Origin: Methanoculleus sp. UBA430
GTDB lineage: Archaea > Halobacteriota > Methanomicrobia > Methanomicrobiales > Methanoculleaceae
Assembly (NCBI RefSeq): GCF_002506585.1
Contig: NZ_DAXW01000007.1
Location: 40,051-75,544, forward strand
DNA length: 35,494 nucleotides
Direction: 5' to 3'
Below are positions 7,586 to 15,920 of the stretch, in pieces. Numbering within the stretch: position 1 is the stretch's first letter; each line of letters begins with the position of its first letter. The notes under the pieces are model-generated. The model was not told where the DNA came from. It saw only the letters and a list, made by a program, of their open reading frames with translations, and ran no database searches. A program made the position numbers and the translations under genes.

Positions 7586-10500
7586 TCAGGGGTTTTCCTT
7601 CCGGAAATAGAGGAACGCTCCCACCCCCACGAGGATGAGGGCAAGCAGACCGGGGACGAGGGACGCATACGGGAGATCCTGCCCGGCCTCCGGCTGCGGT
7701 TGAGCGCCGTCCGCGACCACCTGTGCCGCGCCGCTCCCGGATACCTCGACAAAGAGTGCATACGGGCTGAAGTGCGAGACTTCCGCCGTGACGCTCCGGC
7801 TCTCCGGGTAGACGGTGGTGGGGATACCCTCCCAGGCGTCCGCCGACCGGTTGTACCACTGCACCAGGAGCCCAGTCTGCTCGCTGCCGTTGCAGACGGC
7901 ATCCCACTGTTCTTCCGTGAGGTTGAACGTCAGGGCCACCGGCGGTGAGAAGACGGCACCCTCCGGCCCGAGGGTGCAGGCGTACCCGGCAAACGCATAT
8001 GCTCCCGCGGCGGGCACCGCTGGCATGTCGGCCGGATCGAGCGCTTCGAGGGTCACCGCATGAAGCGGGGCCCCGGCGGCATCAACGGCCCTGACACCCT
8101 CCGCAACGGTGAGGCTCGCAGTGCCGTCGGGCGAACCGATCCTGACGATCTCTTCCACGAGACCGGTCCCCCCGAGAGGGAGCCGACCGGGAAGAGCCCC
8201 TTCCGGGGCGGTGGTCGGCGTCATGCTCGCGGTTGGGGTCGGGGCGGGGGTCGGGATGTTCCAGACCGGGCTCATCAAGCCGCCGCCACCGCCTCCTCCC
8301 CCTCCGCCGCCACCGCCACCGCCACTCGACGTCTGCGTCGGAGTAGGGGTTGCCGGGGCGGGGCGGACCGTTATGTATGCGGTCTTCATCGCAGTATTCT
8401 TCCCGGCGACGTTTCCTGCCGTCAGGTTGACGGAATAGTTCCCGACGGCGGTGTAGGTGTGCGAGGGATGGCGTTCAGTCGAGGTCTTCCCGTCGCCGAA
8501 ATTCCAGAGCCAGGAGGAGGGTTCTCCGGTGGAAGCGTCGGTAAACGCAACCATGAGGGGGGCTGTCCCGTTGAGGGGCGCGGCACTGAACCCTGCGGCC
8601 GGCGAACCGAAGGCCCGAACCTGCACGGTCTTCGTGGAGCGGTCGCTGCCGTCGGAGATGGTCAGGCTGACGGTATAGGTCCCGGGTAGTTCGAATACGT
8701 GAACCGGGTCCGGTACGGTAGAGGTCCTGTTGTCACCGAAGTCCCAGGACCACGACACAGGTTTCCCCACCGACGCATCCGCAAACCTGACGGCGAGCGG
8801 GGTGGCCCCGACGGTCACGTTGGCGGTGAACCCGGCAGCGAGCGGCTCCAGAATTGTGATGTAGCCGGTGCGGACCGTGGTGTTCTTCCCCGCATCGTTT
8901 TCGACGGTCAGGGAGACGGTATAGGTCCCGGGCACCGGATACACGTGAACGGGGCTCCTCCCGGTGGACGACCCGCCGTCACCAAAGGCCCACGACCACG
9001 AGATCGGCCCTCCTGCCGACGCATCCGTAAACCAGACCGCAAGCGGAACCCTGCCGCGGGTCACGTTCGCGGAAAACTCGGCCGCCGGCGATGCGGTGAC
9101 CGCAATGTAGCCCGTCATCTCCCGGGTATCGCTCTGGAGTTCGTTCGCGACGGTGAGTCTCACGGTGTAGGTACCTGCGCCCTGATAGATATGGGTCGGG
9201 TTCTGCTCGCTCGATGAGCTGCCGTCGCCGAACTCCCACTTCCACGATTCAACACGGCCGAGAGAGAGGTCGGTAAACCGGACGGAAAGCGGCGCACTAC
9301 CCACCGTCGGGCTCGCCTCAAACCCGGCGGCCAGAGGTTCAAGGATTGTTATGTACCCGGCCCGGGCCGTCGTACTCTCTCCGGCACCGTTTTCGACGGT
9401 CAGGGAGACGGTATAGGTCCCGGGACTCTCGTAGGTGTGTACGGGGTTCCGGTCGGCAGAGACCCCTCCGTCCCCGAAACTCCAGGACCAGGAGGCCGGG
9501 GCCCCGGTCGAGGCGTCCGTAAACCTGACCGCGAACGGGGCGACTCCGGTCGTCGCGCTCGCGGTGAATGCCGCGACCGGCCGCTCAATCACGGTGATGT
9601 AGCCGCTCTTCGTCTCTGTATCGCTTCCGGCCGGGTTCTCGACTTCAAGCGAGACAGTATAGGTCCCGGCAGCCGTGTAGGTATGCTCCGGGTTCCGGTC
9701 AGAGGAGAACCCGCCGTCACCGAAACGCCAGGACCGGGCTTTGATATCGCCGGTTGAGGTGTCCGAAAACCGGACGGTGTGTGGAGGGGTCCCGTTCCGG
9801 GCATCGACCTCAAACGAGGCTGACGGAGGCTTGATAATGGTAATGTAGTCGTGTTTCGTGACGTTCGCGCTGCCTGCCGCGTTGTCGGCGGTCAGGCTGA
9901 CGGTGTAGGTGCCGGCTTCCGCGTAGGTGTGAAACGGGTTCTGCTCGTCCGAGGTTGCACCGTCCCCGAAATCCCAGAACCAGGCAGTGGGACTGTTCGA
10001 CGATCCGTCCGTGAACTTCACGACGAGAGGCGCACCACCCGATACCGGCACGGCAGAAAAATCAGCGGCCGGGAGCTCCGGCGACTCGACGCGGACAGGG
10101 TCGACCTTCGTGACGGTGTCGGACCCAAACCGGTTGCTCACCGTGAGCGAGACCGTATACTCGCCCGGGCTCTCGTAGGTGTACACCGGGTTCCGCTCCT
10201 TCGACGAACCTCCGTCGCCGAACTTCCACTCCCACGATACCGGGTTACCGGTTGATCGATCGGTGAACCGGACGGGGAGCGGCACAATTCCCTCTGTCGT
10301 GTTTGTCGAAAACTGCGCCACCGGCGGCGTTCCGCCGGCGTAGGTGAAGAGATAGAGGTCTGATTTCCCACCACGACCTTCCTGCCAGATGATCCGGTTG
10401 CCGCTGACGGCAGGGTAGAGCTGTTCGATATCGGAAGGGGCAAGAGGCATCTGCACCGCCTCCCCCGGGGAGAAGTCCCGGATGTAGATATTCGATACCC

Positions 10501-11332
10501 CGTCCCGCGTATCCTCCCAGACGATGATCTCCTCGCTGAGCGCCGGGGAGACCTGCCAGGCAGGATTGTCGGTGATCTGTTCCACTTCGCCGGACGGATC
10601 ACCGAGATCGGCCAGGTAGATATCCGGATCTCCGTTTCGGTAGTCCTCCCAGGCGATCCGGCTGCCGGATAGCGACGGCCAGGATTGGGGCCCCCCGCCC
10701 GGCGACGCCGGACCCGTCTCGCCGGTATCGATCTCGTAGTACCAGATCCTGTCGTCTCCCCCCTTTACCCAGCCGAGATACCTATCCGAGAGGGCGGGCG
10801 CAAACCCGGTAGACCCGTAGGGAATCGTCGTCTTTGCGTCAGCGTCGATGGAGGTCTTCACGGCCTTTGCAGTGATGTCGTAGAGGACGACGTTCGTCCT
10901 GCCACTACTGTCGTCGTACCAGGCGACGCGGTTCCCACGGACGATGGGGAGCCACTGGTTGCCCGGATCGGTGGTGAGTTGTGTCTCTTCACCCGTTGAG
11001 CGCCGGTAGAGGTAGATATCCCAATTCCCGTCCCGGTTCTCCTGCCAGACGATGTAATCTCCCGAGATCGACGGCCTCTCCTCCGAGGCGGTCTCATCTG
11101 TTATCCGTGCACCCGGACCGGGCTCGCTCGACGAGTAGATACCTCTGTTCCCGTTCCGGCCGTCTTCCCAGACGACCATATCGCCGTCTATATCCGGATG
11201 CTCCTGCGACCCGCCGGCAGTGCAGAAGACTACCATCTCCCCGGGAGCCGACTCCACCGCCAGAGCGGGGAGGGCCAGCAGTCCGGCGAGAACGACAATA
11301 TAGGATACTATCAGCGTTATACGCCCAACCAT
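7586..11332 (-). CDS. Large surface protein: seven-repeat propeller, eight PKD domains, Gly15 linker, membrane anchor
   Basis: This 1248-residue protein has a signal peptide (about 1-26, ending ALA). Residues about 45-330 hold seven repeats of the form PSISGDYIVWQENRDGNWDIYLY, a TolB-like seven-bladed beta-propeller. Eight PKD domains follow (about 337-985), each with a WxFGDG core and a TYxxxGTYTVSLTV strand. A Thr/Pro-rich linker encloses 15 consecutive glycines (1004-1018). Next is a beta-rich domain containing AYACTLGPEG-type and HFSPYALF text, seen in many methanogen surface proteins. It ends with a transmembrane helix (LVPGLLALILVGVGAFLYF) and basic residues. Such proteins usually mediate adhesion or form envelope layers, but the ligand is unknown. 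The tail lacks a PGF motif, so it appears to be a plain membrane anchor. Confidence 0.9.
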   Translation of the reverse strand: MVGRITLIVSYIVVLAGLLALPALAVESAPGEMVVFCTAGGSQEHPDIDGDMVVWEDGRNGNRGIYSSSEPGPGARITDETASEERPSISGDYIVWQENRDGNWDIYLYRRSTGEETQLTTDPGNQWLPIVRGNRVAWYDDSSGRTNVVLYDITAKAVKTSIDADAKTTIPYGSTGFAPALSDRYLGWVKGGDDRIWYYEIDTGETGPASPGGGPQSWPSLSGSRIAWEDYRNGDPDIYLADLGDPSGEVEQITDNPAWQVSPALSEEIIVWEDTRDGVSNIYIRDFSPGEAVQMPLAPSDIEQLYPAVSGNRIIWQEGRGGKSDLYLFTYAGGTPPVAQFSTNTTEGIVPLPVRFTDRSTGNPVSWEWKFGDGGSSKERNPVYTYESPGEYTVSLTVSNRFGSDTVTKVDPVRVESPELPAADFSAVPVSGGAPLVVKFTDGSSNSPTAWFWDFGDGATSDEQNPFHTYAEAGTYTVSLTADNAAGSANVTKHDYITIIKPPSASFEVDARNGTPPHTVRFSDTSTGDIKARSWRFGDGGFSSDRNPEHTYTAAGTYTVSLEVENPAGSDTETKSGYITVIERPVAAFTASATTGVAPFAVRFTDASTGAPASWSWSFGDGGVSADRNPVHTYESPGTYTVSLTVENGAGESTTARAGYITILEPLAAGFEASPTVGSAPLSVRFTDLSLGRVESWKWEFGDGSSSSEQNPTHIYQGAGTYTVRLTVANELQSDTREMTGYIAVTASPAAEFSANVTRGRVPLAVWFTDASAGGPISWSWAFGDGGSSTGRSPVHVYPVPGTYTVSLTVENDAGKNTTVRTGYITILEPLAAGFTANVTVGATPLAVRFADASVGKPVSWSWDFGDNRTSTVPDPVHVFELPGTYTVSLTISDGSDRSTKTVQVRAFGSPAAGFSAAPLNGTAPLMVAFTDASTGEPSSWLWNFGDGKTSTERHPSHTYTAVGNYSVNLTAGNVAGKNTAMKTAYITVRPAPATPTPTQTSSGGGGGGGGGGGGGGGLMSPVWNIPTPAPTPTASMTPTTAPEGALPGRLPLGGTGLVEEIVRIGSPDGTASLTVAEGVRAVDAAGAPLHAVTLEALDPADMPAVPAAGAYAFAGYACTLGPEGAVFSPPVALTFNLTEEQWDAVCNGSEQTGLLVQWYNRSADAWEGIPTTVYPESRSVTAEVSHFSPYALFVEVSGSGAAQVVADGAQPQPEAGQDLPYASLVPGLLALILVGVGAFLYFRKENP
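8279..8323 (-). repeat. Glycine-codon run encoding 15 consecutive Gly
   Basis: Fifteen successive GGN codons, read on the minus strand, lie in the linker between the last PKD domain and the C-terminal domain. Third positions vary (GGC, GGT, GGA, GGG), so it is not a pure trinucleotide repeat and may be less prone to slippage than one. It is flanked by Thr/Pro/Ser-rich sequence. Confidence 0.95.
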
Positions 11333-11500
11333 GCTTCGATCACCACGATGAGAACGCCCCCTTTCGTCTCACACGATGGTACCTGCAGGCTGGATTGAGA
11401 CCCCATCCCAACCCGCCGGCGTGTAAACTGAGGTCATGCAGGGTTCCGGAGCATCACCGGGTCCCGCCAGATAAAGGGTTCGTGAAGGGCATGATGGGAC

Positions 11501-11516
11501 TATAATTATATATCCC
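11501..11516 (-). promoter_or_regulatory. TATA-like element upstream of the PKD surface protein
   Basis: TATAATTATATATCCC on the + strand reads GGGATATATAATTATA toward the surface protein gene. A start about 25 bp downstream would leave a leader of roughly 145 nt. The rest of 11333-11500 shows no gene. This is the best AT-rich box in the spacer, assigned by eye. Confidence 0.45.
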
Positions 11517-11522
11517 TTACGC

Positions 11523-11540
11523 CTCCCGGTTGGTCGGGAG
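11523..11540. terminator. Hairpin CTCCCG-6 nt-CGGGAG
   Basis: A perfect 6 bp stem with loop GTTGGT lies in the spacer between nfo and the surface protein gene. Read leftward it comes after the AT-rich palindrome at 11551-11564, and together they could end the long operon. It could equally belong to the surface gene's upstream control region. Confidence 0.35.
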
Positions 11541-11550
11541 ACTATTGAAT

Positions 11551-11564
11551 ATTTTTATAAAAAT
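11551..11564. terminator. Perfect palindrome ATTTTTATAAAAAT downstream of nfo
   Basis: This 14 bp self-complementary AT-rich sequence starts 37 bp past the nfo stop (11601). Read in the nfo direction it gives a T-run, as expected for archaeal termination of the ten-gene operon. It also resembles a TATA box. Confidence 0.45.
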
Positions 11565-11600
11565 GAGAACATATTTCCTGGGCCCGACCCTGCAGATACA

Positions 11601-12449
11601 TTACGTCCCGGCAAGCTCCCGGACCTTCGCAACATTCCCGGCATCGTCTCGCCGCTCGTCCACCGGGGTTTCGCAGATGAGCGGGAGATCCCGGACTGCC
11701 GGGTGGTGGAGGATATGCCGGAACCCCTCCTCCCCGATGGACCCAAGCCCGATATGCTCGTGCCGGTCGAGTCCGCCCCCGAGGTCACCCTTGCAGTCGT
11801 TGAGGTGAATGACCCGGAGATGGGACAGGCCGATCCGGTCATCCAGTTCCCCAAAGACCGCATCGACACCCTCCGCCGTCCGGAGGTCGTAGCCGGCGGC
11901 GAAGGCGTGGCAGGTGTCAAAACAGATCCCGACCCTCCCCTCCCCTTCGATCCCATCGAGGATCCGGAAGAGGTCGGCGACGGTCGTCCCCACGCTGTTC
12001 TTCTCTCCGGCGGTATTCTCGAGGAGCAGCATCACGCTCTCCGTGCCGGCATCGACGAGCGCCCGGTTTACGGCGGTGATGACCCGAGCCTGCCCCACCT
12101 CGGTCCCGATGCCGCGGTGGTGCCCGAGGTGGGTCACGAGGTAGGGTATCCCAAGAAGGGCGCACCGCCGGAGTTCTGCGGCGAGCAACGCGACTGATTT
12201 CTCATAGATCTCGTCGTCGGGCGAAGCCGGGTTCGGGAGATAGGGCATGTGGTCAACGACCGGGCCGAGCCCGGATGCACGCATCGCCGCCCTGAACGCA
12301 TCGGCCGAGCCCGCATCAAGGTCTTTCGCCTTCCAGCCCCGGGGGTTCCGGGAGAAGATCTGAAACGTGTCGCAACCCCGCTCGCCGGCTCTCCCGACCG
12401 CGAGGTCGATCGAGCCGGCGATGGAGACATGACATCCCACCAGCACCAT
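11601..12449 (-). CDS. nfo: Endonuclease IV (AP endonuclease)
   Basis: Nfo cleaves DNA on the 5' side of abasic sites in base excision repair, using three metal ions in a TIM-barrel. The 282-residue length is standard. Family motifs are present: VGCHVSIAGS at the N-terminus, LLLENTAGEKNSVG (metal-binding Glu), GICFDTCHAFAAGYDL (Asp and His) and HLNDCKGDLGGGLDRHEHIGLGSIG (Asp and His ligands). I chose the ATG at 12449. The frame stays open upstream to 12731, but that part is antisense-like low-complexity text lying inside aksF. The ATG is 25 bp after the aksF stop, which makes nfo the last gene of the long operon. A repair gene there has no obvious link to the upstream pathway. Confidence 0.95.
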   Translation of the reverse strand: MVLVGCHVSIAGSIDLAVGRAGERGCDTFQIFSRNPRGWKAKDLDAGSADAFRAAMRASGLGPVVDHMPYLPNPASPDDEIYEKSVALLAAELRRCALLGIPYLVTHLGHHRGIGTEVGQARVITAVNRALVDAGTESVMLLLENTAGEKNSVGTTVADLFRILDGIEGEGRVGICFDTCHAFAAGYDLRTAEGVDAVFGELDDRIGLSHLRVIHLNDCKGDLGGGLDRHEHIGLGSIGEEGFRHILHHPAVRDLPLICETPVDERRDDAGNVAKVRELAGT

Positions 12450-12474
12450 GACGTAACTCTCGACTCTGAAGCGT

Positions 12475-13443
12475 TTAGGCCTTCCTTCGCTCGACCTCGC
12501 GGAGCACCGCCGTCCCGAACTCCCGGGTGCCGGCGCTGCCGCCGAGATCGCGGGTCCGGATGCCCGCACGAAGCACCCGCGAGACTGCGTCCTCCACGGC
12601 AACCGCCGATGCAGGGTCGCCGAAGTGAGAGAGCAGCATCGCTCCGCTCCGTATCGCTGCGATGGGGTTTGCGATATTCCGCCCTGCAATATCGGGGGCG
12701 CTCCCATGCACGGGCTCAAAGAGGGCGGCACGCTTTCCGATATTCGCGCTCGGCAGCATCCCCAGCCCCCCCACCAGGTAGGCGGCGGCGTCGGAGAGGA
12801 TGTCCCCGAACATATTGGTGGTCACGACCACATCGTAACCGCCCGGGTGCATCAGGAGATCGAGGCAGAGCGCGTCGATGTAGCGGGCCGTGCAGGGAAC
12901 GCCCACCCGGGCAGCCTCCGCCAGGCAGACCTCGACGAAGAGGCAGTCCGACTTTAAAACGTTCGCCTTGTTGCCGACAGTGAGGTGCCGGCGGGACTTC
13001 GCGAGGGTGCAGGCGTAGCGGGCGATCCGCTCGCTCCCCCGCCGGGAGACGACCCGGACGGTGCAGGCCCGGTCGGGCTCCGTCCACTCGATGCCGGAGT
13101 AGAGCCCCTCGGTGTTTTCCCGCACGATGATGATATCGACTGCCTCGTCCCGTATTGGGCGGACGTTTGCGTAAAGGTCGAGGGCATGGCGGATCTGCAG
13201 CATAACGCTCCGGTAGTCAGGGTCAGGCGGTGTCGTGACGGCCCCAAAGAGAGTGGCGTCCGCAGACCGGAGATCAGCCATCGTCTCCTCCCCACAGGCG
13301 CTCCCGGTCCGCTCCCAGAGCCCATACCCCACCTCGACGTCGAAGAACTCGAAGTCCGGGCGTACGGCCGCGAGGATATCGCGGGCGATCGGCACGACCT
13401 CGTGCCCGATGCCGTCGCCCTCAACGACCGCTACCTTCACCAT
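12475..13443 (-). CDS. aksF: Homoisocitrate / isopropylmalate dehydrogenase family, probably AksF
   Basis: This NAD(P)-dependent beta-decarboxylating dehydrogenase (322 residues) oxidises a 2-hydroxy-tricarboxylate to the next longer 2-oxo acid. The family is certain: VVEGDGIGHEV at the start, ENTEGLYSGIEW, DALCLDLLMHPGGYDVVVTTNMFGDILSD and FEPVHGSAPDIAGRNIANP. Sequence alone does not separate LeuB from AksF. The aksA-aksD-aksE neighbours favour AksF, which acts on (iso)homocitrate-type substrates to give 2-oxoadipate, 2-oxopimelate and 2-oxosuberate for coenzyme B. The ATG at 13443 begins the conserved domain, and the open frame up to 13524 is the neighbour's shadow. It overlaps the upstream unknown gene by 23 bp. 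Confidence 0.82.
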   Translation of the reverse strand: MVKVAVVEGDGIGHEVVPIARDILAAVRPDFEFFDVEVGYGLWERTGSACGEETMADLRSADATLFGAVTTPPDPDYRSVMLQIRHALDLYANVRPIRDEAVDIIIVRENTEGLYSGIEWTEPDRACTVRVVSRRGSERIARYACTLAKSRRHLTVGNKANVLKSDCLFVEVCLAEAARVGVPCTARYIDALCLDLLMHPGGYDVVVTTNMFGDILSDAAAYLVGGLGMLPSANIGKRAALFEPVHGSAPDIAGRNIANPIAAIRSGAMLLSHFGDPASAVAVEDAVSRVLRAGIRTRDLGGSAGTREFGTAVLREVERRKA

Positions 13444-14242
13444 CCCGCCCCCTCCATGCGGCAACGACGTCAACGACCGCCTGCGCGATATCCCGGGGCG
13501 ACGCGCCCCAGTGGACCACCGCACCGAACAGACCGTTCCGGTACCCGATACCCCCCCGCTCGCTCCGGCAGCACCGGGCGATGAACGGCTCCTCCGCCAC
13601 CACCTCGAGCGGGCAGATGTTCTCCACCGTCACCCCGTCGCCACAACATTCCCGCACCAGATCTCTCGCCGTCAGGCAGCCCGCGACCCGGTCTCCGGGA
13701 CGAACCGGATCCGCGTCGAGCGTGCGGCTGAAACCAGCCGCATGGCAGGGGTAGATGTCAGCATCGATCTCACAGATATCCCGGACATGGTGCTCGAAGA
13801 TGACCTCGAGGTCTCCGAAGAGTCCGGTTCGCTCCAGGTCGGCAAGCGTGGCCGAGAGATGGGGGCGGGGCGGGGTGATGTCGTAAACGTGGATACGGAG
13901 GAATTCCGAGAGGTCCGGGTCGAGCACGAATGTAGTCTGCTCGCCGTGGCCGGTGAATACGGTGCACCGGTGCCCGGACCGCATTGCTTCCCGTACCAGA
14001 AATGTCCGGTCGTGGACGTTCACTCGATCCGGGTAGCGGGAGACCTCATCGCCGGCGGCGAGCACACGGGTGGAGAGCACCCTGCGCATCAGCCCGGTCC
14101 CGTCCGGGTCGGGCTCAACCTCAAGCACCTCCATCCCGCCGGTGGTCTCCCGGACCAGGTAGCGCGAGAGGAAATAAACCTGTTCGCCATACGGGGTGGT
14201 GGTCGCAGACCCGACATACTTGCAGTGGGGAGGGAAGATCAT
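13421..14242 (-). CDS. Cysteine-rich protein of unknown function inside the coenzyme B gene cluster
   Basis: I do not recognise the fold of this 273-residue protein. It has no signal peptide or membrane helix, so it is probably cytosolic. Ten cysteines are present: C7, C93, C157, C166, C189, C199, C200, C210, C224 and C225. Eight lie in the C-terminal half, including two CC pairs and CP at 210-211. Such spacing could hold a metal or Fe-S cluster or carry persulfide, but no standard motif is seen. The N-terminal half contains DRTFLVREAMRSGHRCTVFTGHG and a His-rich IFEHHVRDICEID segment. Its ATG shares the ATGA overlap with the aksE stop, and its end overlaps aksF by 23 bp. It is thus translated with the pathway and may perform a step in it; that is inference. 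Confidence 0.85.
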   Translation of the reverse strand: MIFPPHCKYVGSATTTPYGEQVYFLSRYLVRETTGGMEVLEVEPDPDGTGLMRRVLSTRVLAAGDEVSRYPDRVNVHDRTFLVREAMRSGHRCTVFTGHGEQTTFVLDPDLSEFLRIHVYDITPPRPHLSATLADLERTGLFGDLEVIFEHHVRDICEIDADIYPCHAAGFSRTLDADPVRPGDRVAGCLTARDLVRECCGDGVTVENICPLEVVAEEPFIARCCRSERGGIGYRNGLFGAVVHWGASPRDIAQAVVDVVAAWRGRDGEGSGR

Positions 14243-14709
14243 CGGGACGACCTCCAGTAAGGGACCAGCCCTCCGGCCCGGAGGATGGCGACCATCTTCT
14301 CCGAGAGCGGGCGAGCGGGATGCCGCTCTCCATCAACCTCCACCCATCCGCTATCAAGGTCGAAGACGACGCGAGCCCCGTCGATGCAGGCCACCTCGGC
14401 CTCGATGACCGGGAGGCCGACGTTGACGGCGTTCCGGAAGAATATGCGGGCAAACGACGGGGCGACGACCCCGATCACCCCGGCCTCCCGGAGGGCAACC
14501 ACCGCCTGCTCCCGGGACGACCCGCACCCCATATTCCTCCCGGCGACGATGATCGCACCCCGGATGCGGCCGGCGAGCGAGGGATCCAGGTCCTCAAAGA
14601 CGTGCTTCGCCCAGACCGAGCGGTCCTTCGTCCGCAGGTAACGGCCCGCGATGATGACGTCGGTATCGATATCATTCCCCAGGCAGACCGCCGGCCCAAC
14701 GCCTTGCAT
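14239..14709 (-). CDS. aksE: Homoaconitase small subunit (AksE/HacB)
   Basis: This is the small (swivel) subunit of the two-subunit aconitase-type hydro-lyase, 156 residues. The text GNDIDTDVIIAGRYLRT at the N-terminus and NMGCGSSREQAVVAL in the middle are family signatures. The flexible-loop tetrad is YLRT at Y24-T27. In the Methanocaldococcus jannaschii pair, homoaconitase (MJ1271) has R26-T27 here whereas isopropylmalate isomerase has a YLVY-type loop, so this copy should process homocitrate-series substrates. That reading relies on my memory of published structure-function work. The start at ATG 14709 overlaps the aksD stop by one base (TAATG), and the frame upstream to 14910 is shadow. 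Confidence 0.88.
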   Translation of the reverse strand: MQGVGPAVCLGNDIDTDVIIAGRYLRTKDRSVWAKHVFEDLDPSLAGRIRGAIIVAGRNMGCGSSREQAVVALREAGVIGVVAPSFARIFFRNAVNVGLPVIEAEVACIDGARVVFDLDSGWVEVDGERHPARPLSEKMVAILRAGGLVPYWRSSR

Positions 14710-15920
14710 TACGCCCCCTCCGGCACGGCGATTACGCCTGCGATGGCGCTTGCGGCGGCGGTGGCAACCGACGAGAGGTAGATCTCGCCGCCAACGCCCA
14801 TCCGGTTCTTGAAGTTCCGGTTGGCGGTGGAGAGGCAGACCTCGCCTTCGCCGAGCACGCCGGCGTGTGCCCCGAGGCACGGCCCGCACCCGGGCGGCGC
14901 CACCATGCATCCCGCATCCACGATATCGGCGAGGACGCCGGTGGCGATCGCCCGGGCGAGCACCGCGCGCGACGCGGGGGCGACCAGGGTGCGGACCGCC
15001 ACCTTTCTACCCCGGATGATCCGGGCGAACCGGGCGAGGTCCTCGTAGCGGCCGTTCGTGCAGGTCCCGACGAAGACCTGATCGAGGTGCGTGCCCGCGA
15101 CGCCCTCCACCTCGCGGACGGTGTCCACCCGGTGCGGGACCGCGACGAGGGGCACGACATCGGCAAGATCGATCTCGACCGTCTGCTCATAACGGCAGTC
15201 CTCCGGGGTCTGGGGGGATGCCGCAAGGCCGTACTCCGTGAGGTAACGGACAGTGGTCGCATCGGCGTAAAAGATCCCGGCCTTTGCTCCCGTCTCGACC
15301 GCCATGTTGGAGATGGTCAGCCGCCCGTCCATGGAGATTTCCGCCGCCCCGTCGCCCATGAACTCCAGTGCCCGGTAGGTTGCTCCTTCCATCCCGAGTT
15401 TCGAGACATAGGTAAGGGCGATGTCCTTCGGCTCCGCGGCGCCGGTGAGCCTCCCCGCGAGATTGACCGCGATCGTCTCCGGGACCCGGAACCACGTGCC
15501 CCCGGAAGCCCAGATCGCCGCCATATCGGTCGCCCCCACCCCGGTGGCAAACGCACCGAAGGCACCGAGGGTGCAGGTATGGGAGTCGGCGCCGACGACG
15601 ATCATGCCGGGCCGGACGACTCCTTCACTCATCACCTGGTGGCAGATTCCGCCTCCGGCGTCCGAGAGTTCTATCCCCGAAGACCGGGCATACCCACGGA
15701 GATCCGCCTGGAGCGTCGCCGTCGTCCCGGTGTTTGCCGGGACAATGTGGTCGAAGACAAGGCGCAAGCGCTCGGGGTGGGGGAGATTCTCCACGCCCAT
15801 CTCCCGGAGGGCCTCCCGGGCGAGGACGCCGGTCCCATCATGGGCAAAGGCGATATCGACCTCGCGGTCCACGTATGCCCCCGACGGTGCGCCGAGGATC
15901 CGCTCGGAGAGTGTGCTCAC
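14709..15920 (-). CDS. aksD: Homoaconitase large subunit (AksD/HacA), LeuC family
   Basis: This is the 403-residue catalytic subunit with a [4Fe-4S] cluster. It dehydrates homocitrate-type acids to cis-homoaconitates and rehydrates them together with AksE. Cluster ligands are visible in FVGTCTNGRYEDL and in the later CMVAPPGCGPCLG (CxxC). GADSHTCTLGAFGAFATGVGATDMA is the aconitase signature. The length is that of the short archaeal LeuC/HacA type. The start is GTG at 15920, which overlaps the aksA stop in GTGA and begins the conserved STLSERIL segment. The frame open to 16022 lies inside aksA. Assignment to homoaconitase instead of isopropylmalate isomerase depends on the small subunit and the operon. 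Confidence 0.85.
   Translation of the reverse strand: MSTLSERILGAPSGAYVDREVDIAFAHDGTGVLAREALREMGVENLPHPERLRLVFDHIVPANTGTTATLQADLRGYARSSGIELSDAGGGICHQVMSEGVVRPGMIVVGADSHTCTLGAFGAFATGVGATDMAAIWASGGTWFRVPETIAVNLAGRLTGAAEPKDIALTYVSKLGMEGATYRALEFMGDGAAEISMDGRLTISNMAVETGAKAGIFYADATTVRYLTEYGLAASPQTPEDCRYEQTVEIDLADVVPLVAVPHRVDTVREVEGVAGTHLDQVFVGTCTNGRYEDLARFARIIRGRKVAVRTLVAPASRAVLARAIATGVLADIVDAGCMVAPPGCGPCLGAHAGVLGEGEVCLSTANRNFKNRMGVGGEIYLSSVATAAASAIAGVIAVPEGA

Noticed and set aside
8380..10330. Regular repeats of about 240-250 bp that could suggest a repeat array or CRISPR
   Set aside because: They are the coding repeats of eight PKD domains, diverged and in frame. Unit length and similarity do not fit CRISPR.
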